NCBI GenBank assembly: GCA_002433335.1
Contig: DJHY01000017.1
Location: forward strand, 4,622-34,507
Reading direction: 5' to 3'
DNA: 29,886 nucleotides
Source of the DNA: Rhodospirillaceae bacterium UBA6608
GTDB taxonomy: Bacteria > Pseudomonadota > Alphaproteobacteria > Rhodospirillales_A > Casp-alpha2
The translations under genes and the position numbers were made by a program. Below are positions 1 to 8,852 of the stretch, in pieces. The notes beneath the pieces are model-generated. The model saw nothing but the letters and a program-made list of their open reading frames with translations, had not been told where the DNA came from and ran no database searches. The first letter of the stretch is position 1. Each line of letters opens with the position of its first letter.

Positions 1-51
1 CGCAAACAAGGAACGCACCCCGCCGCTGGAGCCGGGAAGGACGATAGTGGG

Positions 52-1071
52 CTATTCAGCCGCCTGCTTCGCGGTTTGAACCACGACGCCCGCATGCTGG
101 GTGACCATCACCTTGTTCAGCAACTTGACGCAGGAATAGACCGAGAAGGTATGCGGGCAATCCGTGCCCGTCATCTTGGCCAGTTCCAGCACCGCGCCGA
201 TCAAGGCCTCGGTTTCCAGCGACCGCCCGGCTTCGACGTCCTGGAGCATCGAGGTCTTGTGCGCCCCGACGCTTTCGGCGCCGTTGATGCGCTTTTCGAT
301 GGTATGGCGGAACGTAATGCCCAGCTTTTCGGCGACGATCTGCGCCTCTTCCATCATGTGCTGCGCCAGCTTGCGGGTTTCCGGGAACTGGCAGATATCG
401 ACCAGCGTCGCATGGGTCAGGGCGCTGATCGGGTTGAAGCTCAGGTTGCCCCAGGCCTTCAGCCAGATTTCCGAACGGATGTCGTCCAACACCCGCGACC
501 GGAAGCCGGCCCCTTCCAGGACTTCCTTCAAGCGGACCACGCGGTCGCTTTCCGAGCCGTCCAGCTCGCCGATGGGGAAACGGTCGCCCTCGACGTGCTT
601 GATCACGCCGGGCTCGGTCACCGCAGCCGCCGGATAGACGACGCAACCGATGATGCGGTCGCCGTCGATGTATTTGGTCAGCACGCCATCCGGGTCCAGG
701 CTTTCCATCTGGGCGCCGTCGTGCGGGCCGCCGTGGTTGTGGAAGTACCACCACGGAATACCGTTCTGAACAGTCAGGATCATGGTGTTCGGACCCAACA
801 GGGGCTTCAGATCCTTGGCGACCATTTCCAGGTAGTGGGCTTTCAGGCCCAGGATCACCAGATCCTGCTCGCCCGCTTCCGAGCACTTTTCATAGGCTTT
901 GACCTGGGCGACATGCTCACTGCCGTCTTCCCAGATCAGTTTCAGGCCGTTCTGCCGAATGGCCTGAAGGTGCGGCCCCATGTCGACGATGCTGACGTCG
1001 TTTCCAGCCAATGCCAACTTGGCACCCATCAGGCCGCCGATGGCACCGGCGCCGATCACGCATACTCGCAT
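52..1071 (-). CDS. PanE/ApbA-family NADP-dependent reductase (ketopantoate reductase-like; candidate oxalyl-CoA reductase)
   Basis: This is a 339-residue protein of the ketopantoate reductase family, a cytoplasmic NADPH-dependent 2-oxoacid or acyl reductase. The N-terminus is a Rossmann fold with the GAGAIGG dinucleotide loop at residues 7-13, and the VQNGIP motif lies at about 101-106. The C-terminal helical domain carries the family's catalytic lysine (Lys205 in EIWLKAWGNLSFNP) and a glutamate in GRSLETEA (Glu286) that matches the substrate-binding glutamate of PanE. The start at 1071 is preceded by an AGGGAG ribosome site. It lies 112 bases after the FAH-family gene and is the last gene of the oxalate locus. 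In Methylobacterium extorquens a PanE homologue (PanE2) is known to reduce oxalyl-CoA to glyoxylate. The placement beside oxc and frc makes that role plausible here, but ordinary ketopantoate reduction cannot be excluded from sequence. Confidence 0.85.
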   Translation of the reverse strand: MRVCVIGAGAIGGLMGAKLALAGNDVSIVDMGPHLQAIRQNGLKLIWEDGSEHVAQVKAYEKCSEAGEQDLVILGLKAHYLEMVAKDLKPLLGPNTMILTVQNGIPWWYFHNHGGPHDGAQMESLDPDGVLTKYIDGDRIIGCVVYPAAAVTEPGVIKHVEGDRFPIGELDGSESDRVVRLKEVLEGAGFRSRVLDDIRSEIWLKAWGNLSFNPISALTHATLVDICQFPETRKLAQHMMEEAQIVAEKLGITFRHTIEKRINGAESVGAHKTSMLQDVEAGRSLETEALIGAVLELAKMTGTDCPHTFSVYSCVKLLNKVMVTQHAGVVVQTAKQAAE

Positions 1072-1183
1072 GATATTCTCCCTGCTCTTCTCTTCCCTAG
1101 CGCCAGGGGTCTAACGCCCCTGCGCGGTGTCCCTAACAGACGGAATCGATTGCGATGCGATCCCGCCCGGCTGTATTGCCACG

Positions 1184-1957
1184 CTAGTTTTTGAAAGTGT
1201 TGCTTAGCGTACCGATTCCATCAATGACAATCTCCACCGTGTTTTCCGGCTCTTTCATGGTGCCGACGCCCACGTTGGTGCCGCAGGCGATGACGTCCCC
1301 CGGTTCCAACGTGACATCGTGGGAGATTTCACTGACCAGCTTGGCCGGCGTGCGCAACATGTCGCTGACCGGATAGTTCTGCCGTTCGGCCCCATTCAGG
1401 ACGGTTTTGACGGTCAGTTTCATCGGATCCAGGCCGGTGGCGACGACCGGGCCCATCGGGCCAAAGGTGTCGAAGCCCTTGGACCGGGTCCATTGATCGA
1501 AGGTGCCGTCGCGCTTCAGAATGTCGATGGCGGTCACGTCGTTGACGCAGGTATAGCCGAACACATGGCTCAGGGCGTCGGCCTCGGACACGTTCTTGCA
1601 ACGCTTGCCGATAACGATACCCAGTTCGCCCTCGTAGACGATCTTGCCGTCGTAGCTGGCGGGCCGTTCGATGGCGGCACCCGTGCCGGTCAGCGAATTA
1701 TTGGTCTTGATGAACCACAGCGGCTCGTCCGGGCGCTGGCCGTTCATCTTTTCCCGCATCATGTTGTAGTTGTTCCACAGCGCGACGATCTTGCCCGGTT
1801 TGACCGGAGCCAGAACGGTAACGTCAGACAAGTTGACGGTTTCGCCTGTCGGTTGCGCCCCTTCGAACATATTGCCCGAATGAACGGAAATAACGTCGCC
1901 GTCGAGCGTGCCGAATCCTTCGGCACCCTGGCGATCGTATCTGATCCACAGTGTCAT
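1184..1957 (-). CDS. Fumarylacetoacetate hydrolase (FAH) family protein
   Basis: This 257-residue protein has the FAH fold, a family of Mg-dependent hydrolases, hydratases, isomerases and decarboxylases that act on 2-oxo acids or enols. The FAH core runs from about residue 60 to the end. Expected metal-ligand context is visible in YEGELGIVIG (acidic residues in the first ligand strand), followed by GYTCVNDVTA and RSKGFDTFGPMGP. The ending CGTNVGVG and the hydrophobic IGTLSNTF tail are also typical. The length suits a single-domain bacterial FAH protein. It sits downstream of the usp terminator, so it probably has its own promoter, and upstream of the PanE-like gene. The substrate cannot be read from sequence: relatives include fumarylpyruvate hydrolase, oxaloacetate decarboxylase and oxo-heptenedioate isomerases. 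A small perfect inverted repeat lies just upstream of its ribosome site. Confidence 0.85.
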   Translation of the reverse strand: MTLWIRYDRQGAEGFGTLDGDVISVHSGNMFEGAQPTGETVNLSDVTVLAPVKPGKIVALWNNYNMMREKMNGQRPDEPLWFIKTNNSLTGTGAAIERPASYDGKIVYEGELGIVIGKRCKNVSEADALSHVFGYTCVNDVTAIDILKRDGTFDQWTRSKGFDTFGPMGPVVATGLDPMKLTVKTVLNGAERQNYPVSDMLRTPAKLVSEISHDVTLEPGDVIACGTNVGVGTMKEPENTVEIVIDGIGTLSNTFKN

Positions 1958-1971
1958 TTTCGATGTTTCCC

Positions 1972-1984
1972 CGCGAATTTCGCG
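1972..1984 (-). other. Inverted repeat abutting the ribosome site of the FAH gene
   Basis: The 13-base sequence CGCGAATTTCGCG is a perfect inverted repeat with a one-base centre. In the transcript it sits directly before the GGGGAAA sequence that would serve as ribosome site for the start at 1957. It could fold, or bind a protein, and so affect translation or transcription. Function is inferred. Confidence 0.3.
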
Positions 1985-2124
1985 TTATGCGGCCGGCTGT
2001 GCCGGTCCTTGGTTGGTTATTAGACTTCCCGATAGGGGGGCAGACAGTAACCAGCCGAAATCGCGCCATGCAAACAAACGCGATGACGCAGCGCAATAAA
2101 TGCGGGGTTTTTTCCTGATCGTGG

Positions 2125-2159
2125 AAAAACAGACGCGGGGTGCAAAAAAGCACCCCGCG
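2125..2159 (-). terminator. Intrinsic terminator after the universal stress protein gene
   Basis: A perfect 10-bp stem (CGCGGGGTGC / GCACCCCGCG, 2134-2159) encloses a six-base loop. On the minus strand it is followed by TCTGTTTTT (2125-2133). It begins about 15 bases after the usp stop codon, so it probably ends the gntR-oxc-frc-fhs-usp transcript and separates it from the FAH and PanE-like genes. Confidence 0.8.
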
Positions 2160-2174
2160 CAGAGTAAGGAGAAA

Positions 2175-3029
2175 TCAGTGGTGGAACAGAACCGGGATGT
2201 CCGCGTTCTCGACCACGTATTGGGTCACGCCGCCGATCTTGAAATCGTGGCGTCGGGCATGGGCGTAGCCGCCCATCAGCATCAGATCGACGCCGTTTTC
2301 GGCGCAATTCTTGAGCAAGGTCTGCCCCACTTCGTGCGGATCGCACTTGAGAGTTTTGATCTCGCTCTGCTTGCCGTGCCAACGCAGATAATTGGCTAGG
2401 TCGGCGGCCGGCAACTCATCGCCATGCGTTTCGGGCGCGGAGAAGATCAGGATCTTGTCGGCGGATTCGAAGATCGGGCGCGAAGTCGTGACCGCCGCAG
2501 CAACTTCCGCCGATCCGTTCCAGGCGATGGCGATGGTCTTGCCGATCGTCGAGATATCCTTGGGCGGAACGCTGACCACGGGTTTGCCCGTTTCCATCAA
2601 CGCGGCCTCGAAGGTATTGATCCCCAATTGACCGTCGGGCTTGGAGACGAAGATCACATCGCTTAGACGGCCCCGCCGGGCGACAACGCTTGCCTGCCGT
2701 CCCTTTTCCTCGTGCCACGACGCGCTGACGCCTTTGTCGCCGTTCTTCGGCTCGGAGATATTGGCGATCCCGTGGGTCTCGCAATATTCCTCGTACAACT
2801 TTTTGACCCGGGCTTCTTCCTCGGCGGCGTGGGTCTCGGCGATTTCGTTGACCACGTCGCGCACGCCGGCCAGGGTCGCCCCATAGGCCAGCAGATCTTT
2901 CGAAGCCATCCGGGCGTGGACGACGTCGATATGCGCATCGAATTTCTTGGCGAGCGCGACTGCGGCATTCAGGACTTGTTCGCCCTTCCCGTCGCCGCGC
3001 ACGGGAACAAGAATGTTGCGGATGCTCAT
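2175..3029 (-). CDS. Tandem-domain universal stress protein (UspA family)
   Basis: This 284-residue protein is about twice the length of a single Usp domain. Two Usp folds fit, at roughly 1-145 and 150-284. The N-terminal domain starts with the usual strand RNILVPVRGDGKGE. The second ends with the family's nucleotide-loop region in the form MGGYAHARRHDFKIGG followed by a final strand IPVLFHH. In the second loop GGV replaces the usual G-(S/T), so ATP binding in the classical mode is uncertain. The start has a strong GGGAGG ribosome site. The gene follows fhs by 80 bases, with a GC-rich hairpin between, and ends at an intrinsic terminator. Usp proteins modulate metabolism or stress survival. 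Being last in the oxalate transcript suggests a housekeeping or protective role during oxalate or formate use, which is inference. Confidence 0.88.
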   Translation of the reverse strand: MSIRNILVPVRGDGKGEQVLNAAVALAKKFDAHIDVVHARMASKDLLAYGATLAGVRDVVNEIAETHAAEEEARVKKLYEEYCETHGIANISEPKNGDKGVSASWHEEKGRQASVVARRGRLSDVIFVSKPDGQLGINTFEAALMETGKPVVSVPPKDISTIGKTIAIAWNGSAEVAAAVTTSRPIFESADKILIFSAPETHGDELPAADLANYLRWHGKQSEIKTLKCDPHEVGQTLLKNCAENGVDLMLMGGYAHARRHDFKIGGVTQYVVENADIPVLFHH

Positions 3030-3065
3030 GGACGTCCTCCCATCGTTGGAATTCTTATTCCGGCG

Positions 3066-3095
3066 TCCCGCCGCCGAACTGATCCGGCGGCGGGA
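3066..3095 (-). other. Strong GC hairpin between fhs and usp
   Basis: An 11-bp perfect stem (TCCCGCCGCCG / CGGCGGCGGGA) has an eight-base loop and starts 15 bases after the fhs stop codon. On the minus strand no U-tract follows, so it is unlikely to be a complete terminator. It fits an mRNA-processing or 3'-protecting hairpin that could set the fhs:usp ratio. Confidence 0.5.
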
Positions 3096-3109
3096 TTTTC
3101 ATCCGGTGA

Positions 3110-4786
3110 TTAGAACAGGCCTTCGATCTGGCCCTGTTCGTTCAGGTAAATGTTGTTGGCCGAAGGCACCTTGGGCAGCCCCGGCATGGTCATGATTTCA
3201 CCGGTCAGGGCGACGATGAATTCGGCGCCGGCCGACAGGCGAACCTCACGCACGCCGACGCTATGGCCGGTGGGCGCGTTCTTCAGGTTCGGATCGGTCG
3301 AGAACGAATACTGCGTCTTCGCCATGCAGACCGGGAAGTGGCCGAAGCCCTGCTTTTCCCAATCTTTCAGCTGGTTGCGAACCTTGCTGTCGGCGGTGAC
3401 TTCTTCGGCCCGGTAGATTTCCTTGGCGATCGTTTCGATCTTCTGGAACAGGGGCATGTCATCGGCGTACAGCGGCTTGAAGTCGGCCTGACCGGAATCG
3501 GCCAGTTCGACCACATGCTTGGCCAGTTCTTCGGTACCGGCGCTGCCGTCGGCCCAATGGGTCGCGATGAAGGCTTTGACGCCCTGGGACTCGGCCGCTT
3601 CCTTGACCGCGTTCAGTTCGGCATCCGTATCGGTGATGAAGTTGTTGATCGAGACCGTCACCGGCACGCCGAACTTCTTCACGTTCTCGATGTGGCGCAG
3701 CAGGTTGCCGCAACCCTTCTTGACCGCTTCGACGTTTTCCGTGCCCAGATCTTCCTTGGCCACGCCGCCGTGCATCTTCAACGCACGAACGGTGGCGACG
3801 ATGACCGCCGCCGCGGGCTTCAGGCCGGCCTTGCGGCACTTGATGTCGAAGAATTTTTCCGCACCCAGGTCGGCGCCGAAACCGGCTTCGGTCACCACGT
3901 AGTCGGCCAGCTTGAGCGCCGACTTGGTGGCGATGACCGAGTTACAGCCGTGCGCGATGTTGGCGAACGGACCGCCGTGGATGAAGGCCGGATTGTTTTC
4001 CAGGGTCTGCACCAGGTTCGGCGCGATGGCTTCTTTCAGCAGCACCGACATCGGGCCCGGGCCTTTGACGTCACGGGCGTAGATCGGCTCGCGGTTGCGG
4101 TTGTAGCCGATCACGATGTTGCCGATCCGCTCGGTCAGGTCCTTCAGGTCCTTGGCCAGGCAGAAGATCGCCATGATTTCCGAGGCGACGACGATGTCAA
4201 AGCCGTCTTCGCGCGGGAAGCCGTTGGGCACGCCGCCCAGCGAGTTGACGATCGAGCGCAGGGCCCGGTCGTTCATGTCGACGACGCGCTTGAAGGCGAT
4301 GCGGCGGTTGTCGATCTGCGGCTCCAGGCCCCAGTAAATGTGGTTGTCCATCAGGGCCGCCAACAGGTTGTGGGCGATGCCGATGGCGTGGAAGTCACCG
4401 GTGAAGTGCAGGTTGATGTCTTCCATCGGGACGACCTGGGCGTAACCGCCGCCGGCGGCCCCGCCCTTCATGCCGAAGCACGGACCCAGCGAAGGTTCGC
4501 GGATGCAGATCATCGCCTTTTTGCCGATGCGATTCAGGCCGTCGCCCAGACCGACGGTGGTCGTGGTCTTGCCTTCACCGGCCGGGGTCGGCGTGACCGC
4601 CGTGACCAGGATCAACTTGCCGTCGGCGTTGCCTTCCAACGACTTCAGATAATTCATATCGACCTTGGCCTTGTGCGGGCCGTACTGCAGAAGCGCATCG
4701 CCGGGGATACCCAGCTTTTCTTCACCGACCTTGGCGATCGGCTTCATTGTGGCTTCGCGGGCGATTTCGATATCACTTTTCGGCAT
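3110..4786 (-). CDS. fhs: Formate--tetrahydrofolate ligase
   Basis: This enzyme joins formate to tetrahydrofolate with ATP to give 10-formyl-THF in the cytosol. The 558-residue length is normal for the family. The P-loop [13 protein letters not shown] lies at about residues 65-77 and is followed by the characteristic [18 protein letters not shown] and HFTGDFHAI segments. The family blocks ALKMHGG and THWADGS are also present. The start at 4786 has an AGAGGAAA ribosome site. It lies 73 bases downstream of a 10-formyl-THF hydrolase-like gene and follows frc and oxc in the same direction, so it probably captures formate released by the oxalate pathway for C1 biosynthesis. No inactivating change is visible. 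Confidence 0.97.
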   Translation of the reverse strand: MPKSDIEIAREATMKPIAKVGEEKLGIPGDALLQYGPHKAKVDMNYLKSLEGNADGKLILVTAVTPTPAGEGKTTTTVGLGDGLNRIGKKAMICIREPSLGPCFGMKGGAAGGGYAQVVPMEDINLHFTGDFHAIGIAHNLLAALMDNHIYWGLEPQIDNRRIAFKRVVDMNDRALRSIVNSLGGVPNGFPREDGFDIVVASEIMAIFCLAKDLKDLTERIGNIVIGYNRNREPIYARDVKGPGPMSVLLKEAIAPNLVQTLENNPAFIHGGPFANIAHGCNSVIATKSALKLADYVVTEAGFGADLGAEKFFDIKCRKAGLKPAAAVIVATVRALKMHGGVAKEDLGTENVEAVKKGCGNLLRHIENVKKFGVPVTVSINNFITDTDAELNAVKEAAESQGVKAFIATHWADGSAGTEELAKHVVELADSGQADFKPLYADDMPLFQKIETIAKEIYRAEEVTADSKVRNQLKDWEKQGFGHFPVCMAKTQYSFSTDPNLKNAPTGHSVGVREVRLSAGAEFIVALTGEIMTMPGLPKVPSANNIYLNEQGQIEGLF

Positions 4787-4841
4787 AGTTTCCTCTCGCG
4801 TCCCTCTGCGGGATCTCTAGATTGCCTGGATTGTTTCCCTG

Positions 4842-4855
4842 GTCCGGTACCGGAC
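4842..4855 (-). other. Perfect 14-bp palindrome between the formyltransferase-like gene and fhs
   Basis: GTCCGGTACCGGAC is fully self-complementary. In RNA it would form a 5-bp stem with a GTAC loop in the 73-base gap before fhs. It may be an intercistronic structure or a protein-binding palindrome. No function is assigned. Confidence 0.35.
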
Positions 4856-4859
4856 GCCG

Positions 4860-5783
4860 TTAGGCGCCCAGGACCTTCCCCTTTTGCAGGCCGACTTTGG
4901 CCACATATTCCGCTGCGGTGATTTTCTTGTCGTCATGGGGCCGCAGCCGCATGACCTTGATGGCGCCGCCTTTGGCCGCGACCAGGATGTGATCGTCCGC
5001 GATCTCGACGACTTCGCCGGGCTGACCGCCCGTGTCGCCATCGACTTTGCGGCTGTCGAAGATGCTCAGCTGGTTGCCGTCGATCGTCGTCCAGGCGCCC
5101 GGCTGCGGGTTGCAACCACGGATCTGGTTGTAGACGTCGGCCACCGGCTTGGACCAATCGAGTTCCATGTCCTTCTTGCGGCACCAGGATTCGTAGGTCG
5201 CTTCGTCTTCGTTCTGAGGAACTTTCGCCGGGTTGCCCGCCTTCACCATGGCGATGGCTTCCAGCATCATTTCGACGCCACGGTCGAAAATCTTGCCGAA
5301 ATAAACATCGCCCAGGGTGTCGTCGGGGCCAATGGCGACTTTGTCCTGATGCAGGATGAAGCCTTCGTCCAGACCGTCATCCGGCCAGAAAATCGAGATA
5401 CCCGTCTCCGTGGCGCCGCCGATGATCGGCCAGTTGATCGACGACGGACCGCGGTGCTTGGGCAGCATCGACGGGTGGAAGCAGATCGAGCCGTGGGTCG
5501 GAATGTCGCGGGCTTCTTCGGGAACGAAGATGATCATGTAGGCCATGACCATCAGGTCGGCCTTCAGCGACCGCATGTGGTCCAAGACTTCCTGATCGGT
5601 GTAGTTCGGCGGCTGGAACAGGGGCAGGCCTTTTTCCACGGCGAATTCCTTCACCGGGTCGACGGGCTTGCCTTCCTTGTCGGGCGCGCAGAACACGCCG
5701 ACGATTTCGTCTTCGCCCTTGTTCAGGATCGCTTCCAACGTGGCCTTGCCGAAAGCCTGTTGGCCGTTAAGGATCAAACGCAT
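4860..5783 (-). CDS. 10-formyltetrahydrofolate hydrolase-like formyltransferase (ALDH1L1 N-domain type)
   Basis: This is a 307-residue protein with a formyltransferase N-domain (about 1-185) and a formyltransferase C-terminal barrel (about 205-300). It resembles methionyl-tRNA formyltransferase, but its blocks match the hydrolase domain of animal 10-formyl-THF dehydrogenase more closely. These blocks are HGSICFHPSMLPKHRG (residues 97-112), SINW and SIFWPDDGLDEG (130-141). The putative catalytic pair is His103 and Asp139, spaced 36 residues apart as in that enzyme. The asparagine of the tRNA-formylating NxH motif appears to be absent. No aldehyde dehydrogenase domain is attached. The start has a GGGAGG ribosome site. 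It lies between frc and fhs, so it probably acts on 10-formyl-THF, formate or formyl-CoA flux. Whether it hydrolyses, or transfers formyl to another acceptor, is unknown. Initiator-tRNA formylation is unlikely from context. Confidence 0.85.
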   Translation of the reverse strand: MRLILNGQQAFGKATLEAILNKGEDEIVGVFCAPDKEGKPVDPVKEFAVEKGLPLFQPPNYTDQEVLDHMRSLKADLMVMAYMIIFVPEEARDIPTHGSICFHPSMLPKHRGPSSINWPIIGGATETGISIFWPDDGLDEGFILHQDKVAIGPDDTLGDVYFGKIFDRGVEMMLEAIAMVKAGNPAKVPQNEDEATYESWCRKKDMELDWSKPVADVYNQIRGCNPQPGAWTTIDGNQLSIFDSRKVDGDTGGQPGEVVEIADDHILVAAKGGAIKVMRLRPHDDKKITAAEYVAKVGLQKGKVLGA

Positions 5784-5827
5784 GGGGGTCCTCCCTTGGT
5801 CTTTTTGTGTTGGGCTGGGACGCGGCC

Positions 5828-7072
5828 TTAGACCGCGCCACCCGTTTTCGCGGCTTCGATTTCTTCCGCGCTCATGCCGATCTCGGCCAGGATCTGTTCC
5901 GTGTGCTCACCCAGAAGCGGCGACCGCACGACATCGGCCGGGCAATCGGACAGCTTGATGGGGTTGCCGACCGTGAGGTACGGGCCGCGTTCCGGATGGT
6001 CGACTTCGACCACGGTGCCGGTGTCACGCAGGCTCTGTTCCTCGGCGATTTCCTTCATCGACAGAATCGGGCCGACGGGGATGTTGAGCGGGTTGCAGAT
6101 TTCCATGACCTCGAACTTGGTCTTGGTCATGGTCCAAGCTTCGATGGTTTCGAACATTTCGTTCAGCTTCGGCAGGCGCGCTTCCGGCGTGGCCCATTCC
6201 GGGTCTTCCTTCCACTCGGGCTTACCGATGACGTCGCAGATGTTCTTCCAAACCGCGGCCTGGGTGATGAAGTAGGTATAGGCGTCGGGGTCCTGTTCCC
6301 AACCCTTGCACTTCAGAATCCGGCCCGGCTGACCGCCGCCGGAATCGTTACCGGCGCGCGGCGTCGCTTCGCCGAAGGGAATGCCTTCGCCGAACTGGGA
6401 ATATTCCTTGAGCGGACCGGCCTTCAGGCGCTGCTGGTCGCGCAGCTTGACCCGGCACAGGTTCAGGACCGAGTCCTGCATGGCGCATTCGACCCGCTGG
6501 CCCTTGCCGGAATGGGTCCGCTGATACAGCGCCGTGACGATACCCAGCGCCAGGTGCAGACCCGTGCCGCTATCGCCGATTTGCGCGCCCGTGACCATCG
6601 GCGTTTCGCCCAGCATGCCGGTCGTCGAGGCTGAACCGCCGGCGCATTGCGCGACGTTTTCATAGACCTTGCATTCCGAGTACGGGCCGGGGCCGAAGCC
6701 CTTGACCGAAGCGTAGATCATGCGCGGGTTGATCTCCTGGATCTTTTCCCAGGAAAAACCCATGCGGTCGAGCGCGCCCGGCGCGAAGTTTTCGACCATC
6801 ACGTCGCAATGTTCGATCAGCTTGGTGAAGATCGCCTTGCCTTCGTCGGACTTGGTGTTGAGGGTCACCGAGCGCTTGTTGTGGTTGAGCATGGTGAAGT
6901 AGAGCGAGTCCGCGCCCGGCACATCGACCAGTTGCTTGCGGGTCGCGTCGCCGACGCCCGGACGTTCGACCTTGATCACGTCGGCCCCGAACCAGGCCAA
7001 CAGCTGCGTACAGGTCGGGCCCGACTGCACATGGGTCATGTCCAGAATCTTGACGCCTTCGAGAGCTTTCAT
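5828..7072 (-). CDS. frc: Formyl-CoA:oxalate CoA-transferase (class III CoA-transferase)
   Basis: The enzyme moves CoA from formyl-CoA to oxalate, making oxalyl-CoA and formate. The 414 residues show strong similarity along the whole length to Oxalobacter Frc: [11 protein letters not shown] near the N-terminus, [26 protein letters not shown], and the segment [19 protein letters not shown]. The catalytic aspartate is Asp167 in [10 protein letters not shown]. The C-terminus has [12 protein letters not shown] and [12 protein letters not shown]. Two active-site-loop differences stand out. Gln47 occupies the place of the tryptophan known as Trp48 in characterised Frc, and the glycine loop reads NDSGGGQPG rather than NAGGGGQPG. 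The start has AAGGA upstream. It lies 40 bases after oxc and 44 before the formyltransferase-like gene, consistent with one operon. Confidence 0.95.
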   Translation of the reverse strand: MKALEGVKILDMTHVQSGPTCTQLLAWFGADVIKVERPGVGDATRKQLVDVPGADSLYFTMLNHNKRSVTLNTKSDEGKAIFTKLIEHCDVMVENFAPGALDRMGFSWEKIQEINPRMIYASVKGFGPGPYSECKVYENVAQCAGGSASTTGMLGETPMVTGAQIGDSGTGLHLALGIVTALYQRTHSGKGQRVECAMQDSVLNLCRVKLRDQQRLKAGPLKEYSQFGEGIPFGEATPRAGNDSGGGQPGRILKCKGWEQDPDAYTYFITQAAVWKNICDVIGKPEWKEDPEWATPEARLPKLNEMFETIEAWTMTKTKFEVMEICNPLNIPVGPILSMKEIAEEQSLRDTGTVVEVDHPERGPYLTVGNPIKLSDCPADVVRSPLLGEHTEQILAEIGMSAEEIEAAKTGGAV

Positions 7073-7112
7073 CGTGCGTTCCTTTTTTTAACGGGTTGCG
7101 TGGCCGTGGCGA

Positions 7113-8852
7113 TTACTTCTTGGACACGACGCTTTGCGGGTTGAGATTGCCGATACGGCCACTTTCCGTGCCGGCGTTTTCATCGATCACGGCATTGACC
7201 AGGGTCGGCTTGCCCGACTTCAAGGCTTCGGTCACGGCCTGCAGCAATTCGTCCGGCGAGGTGGCGTTGACGCCGACGCCGCCGAAGGCTTCCATCATCG
7301 TGTCGTAACGCGCGTCCTTGACGAACACGGTCGGCGCCACATCCTTGCCACCCGTCGGGTTGACGTCGGTGCCGCGGTAGATGCCGCCGTTGTTGAACAC
7401 CACGATGCAGACCGGCAGGTCGTAACGGCAGATGGTTTCGATCTCCATCCCCGAGAACCCGAAGGCCGAGTCACCTTCGATGCAGAGCACCGGGTTGCCC
7501 GTTTCCACGGCGGCGCCGATGGCCTGGCCCATGCCGATGCCCATGACGCCCCAGGTGCCGACGTCCAGGCGCTTGCGCGGCTTGAACATGTCGATGATCG
7601 AGCGGGCGAAATCCAGGGTATTGGCCCCTTCGTTCACCAGGATCATTTCCGGGTTGGCGGCGACGACCTTCTTCAAGGCACCCAGCGCGCCGTGGTAATC
7701 CATCGGCACGTTGTTGTTCTGCAGGCGCGGCGCCATCTTCTCGACGTTGGCGTCACGCTTGGCCTTGACTGCATCGGTCCAGGCAGCCGGCGGGGCCTTC
7801 CAATCGCCGCCCATGCCGTCCAGCAGCGCCTTCACGCAGGACGCGATATCGCCGACCACCGGGGCCGCGATTTCGACGTTGGAATCCATTTCCTTGGGCT
7901 CGATATCGATATGCACGAACTTCTTCGGCGCCGTGCCCCATTGCTTGCCCTTGCCGTGGCTCAGAAGCCAGTTGAGGCGCGCGCCGATCAGCAAGACCGC
8001 GTCCGATTCCTTCAACACCAACGAGCGCGCGGCGCCGGCATACAGATCATGATCGTCCGGCAGCAGGCCCTTGGCCATGCTCATGGCGATGTAGGGGATG
8101 CCCGATTTTTCGACCAGCGCTTTAACGTCCTCGTCGGCCTGAGCGTAGGCCGCGCCCTTGCCCAGGATGATCAGGGGCTTTTCCGCCGATTTAAGAACAT
8201 CCAGCGCGCGGGCGATGGAATCAGGGGCCGGCAGCTGCGCCGGGGCCGGGTCGATGACCTTGACCAGGGACGCCGCACCGGCGGCGGCTTCCATCGTCTG
8301 GCCCAGCAGGGCCGCCGGAATATCCAGATACACCCCGCCCGGGCGGCCGGAGACGGCGGCGCGAATGGCGCGGGCCACGGCGATGCCGATGTCTTCGGCG
8401 TGCAGCACGCGGTAAGCGGCCTTGCACAGCGGCTTGGCGATGGCGAGCTGGTCCATTTCCTCGTAATCGCCCTGCATCAGATCGACGATCTCCCGTTCGG
8501 ACGAACCGGACATCAGGATCATCGGGTAGCAGTTGGTCGTGGCATGGGCCAGGGCCGTCAGGCCGTTGAGGAAGCCCGGCGCCGAAACGGTCAGACAGAC
8601 GCCCGGCTTCTTGGTCAGGTAGCCGGCGATGGCGGCGGCATAGCCGGCGTGCTGCTCATGGCGGAACGACAACACCCGCATGCCTTCGGCCTGCATCATC
8701 CGGCCCAGATCCGTGATCGGGATCCCCGGCACGTTATAAATGGTGTTGATGTCATTGAGCTTCAGCGCATCGATGATGAGGTGAAAACCGTCGGTCAGCG
8801 CACCGGCTTCGGGTGCTTCTTGTGCCGCGGTGTTGGTTGCGGTGTTGGACAT
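7113..8852 (-). CDS. oxc: Oxalyl-CoA decarboxylase (ThDP-dependent)
   Basis: Oxc decarboxylates oxalyl-CoA to formyl-CoA and CO2 using thiamine diphosphate. The 579 residues follow the three-domain plan of the pyruvate-oxidase/acetolactate synthase family. The cofactor-activating glutamate is Glu66 in [13 protein letters not shown]. The ThDP/Mg motif starts with [11 protein letters not shown] at about residue 459 and ends with VVFNNGGIY. Oxc-type segments include [36 protein letters not shown] and [17 protein letters not shown]. The N-terminal 15 residues are low-complexity and rich in Ala and Thr. The start is supported by a GGGAG ribosome site. It is the first enzyme gene after the GntR regulator (81-base gap) and precedes frc by 40 bases, so the two partner enzymes are co-expressed. 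Confidence 0.96.
   Translation of the reverse strand: MSNTATNTAAQEAPEAGALTDGFHLIIDALKLNDINTIYNVPGIPITDLGRMMQAEGMRVLSFRHEQHAGYAAAIAGYLTKKPGVCLTVSAPGFLNGLTALAHATTNCYPMILMSGSSEREIVDLMQGDYEEMDQLAIAKPLCKAAYRVLHAEDIGIAVARAIRAAVSGRPGGVYLDIPAALLGQTMEAAAGAASLVKVIDPAPAQLPAPDSIARALDVLKSAEKPLIILGKGAAYAQADEDVKALVEKSGIPYIAMSMAKGLLPDDHDLYAGAARSLVLKESDAVLLIGARLNWLLSHGKGKQWGTAPKKFVHIDIEPKEMDSNVEIAAPVVGDIASCVKALLDGMGGDWKAPPAAWTDAVKAKRDANVEKMAPRLQNNNVPMDYHGALGALKKVVAANPEMILVNEGANTLDFARSIIDMFKPRKRLDVGTWGVMGIGMGQAIGAAVETGNPVLCIEGDSAFGFSGMEIETICRYDLPVCIVVFNNGGIYRGTDVNPTGGKDVAPTVFVKDARYDTMMEAFGGVGVNATSPDELLQAVTEALKSGKPTLVNAVIDENAGTESGRIGNLNPQSVVSKK

Noticed and set aside
1100..1125. Hairpin between the FAH and PanE-like genes as a terminator
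   Set aside because: CAGGGG/CCCCTG forms a stem, but with a bulge and no U-tract on the coding strand, so I do not call a terminator.
3263..4921. Long plus-strand open frame opposite fhs
   Set aside because: It lies antisense to an unmistakable formate-THF ligase, has a histidine/aspartate/arginine-rich composition typical of GC-rich shadow frames, and shows no family motif.
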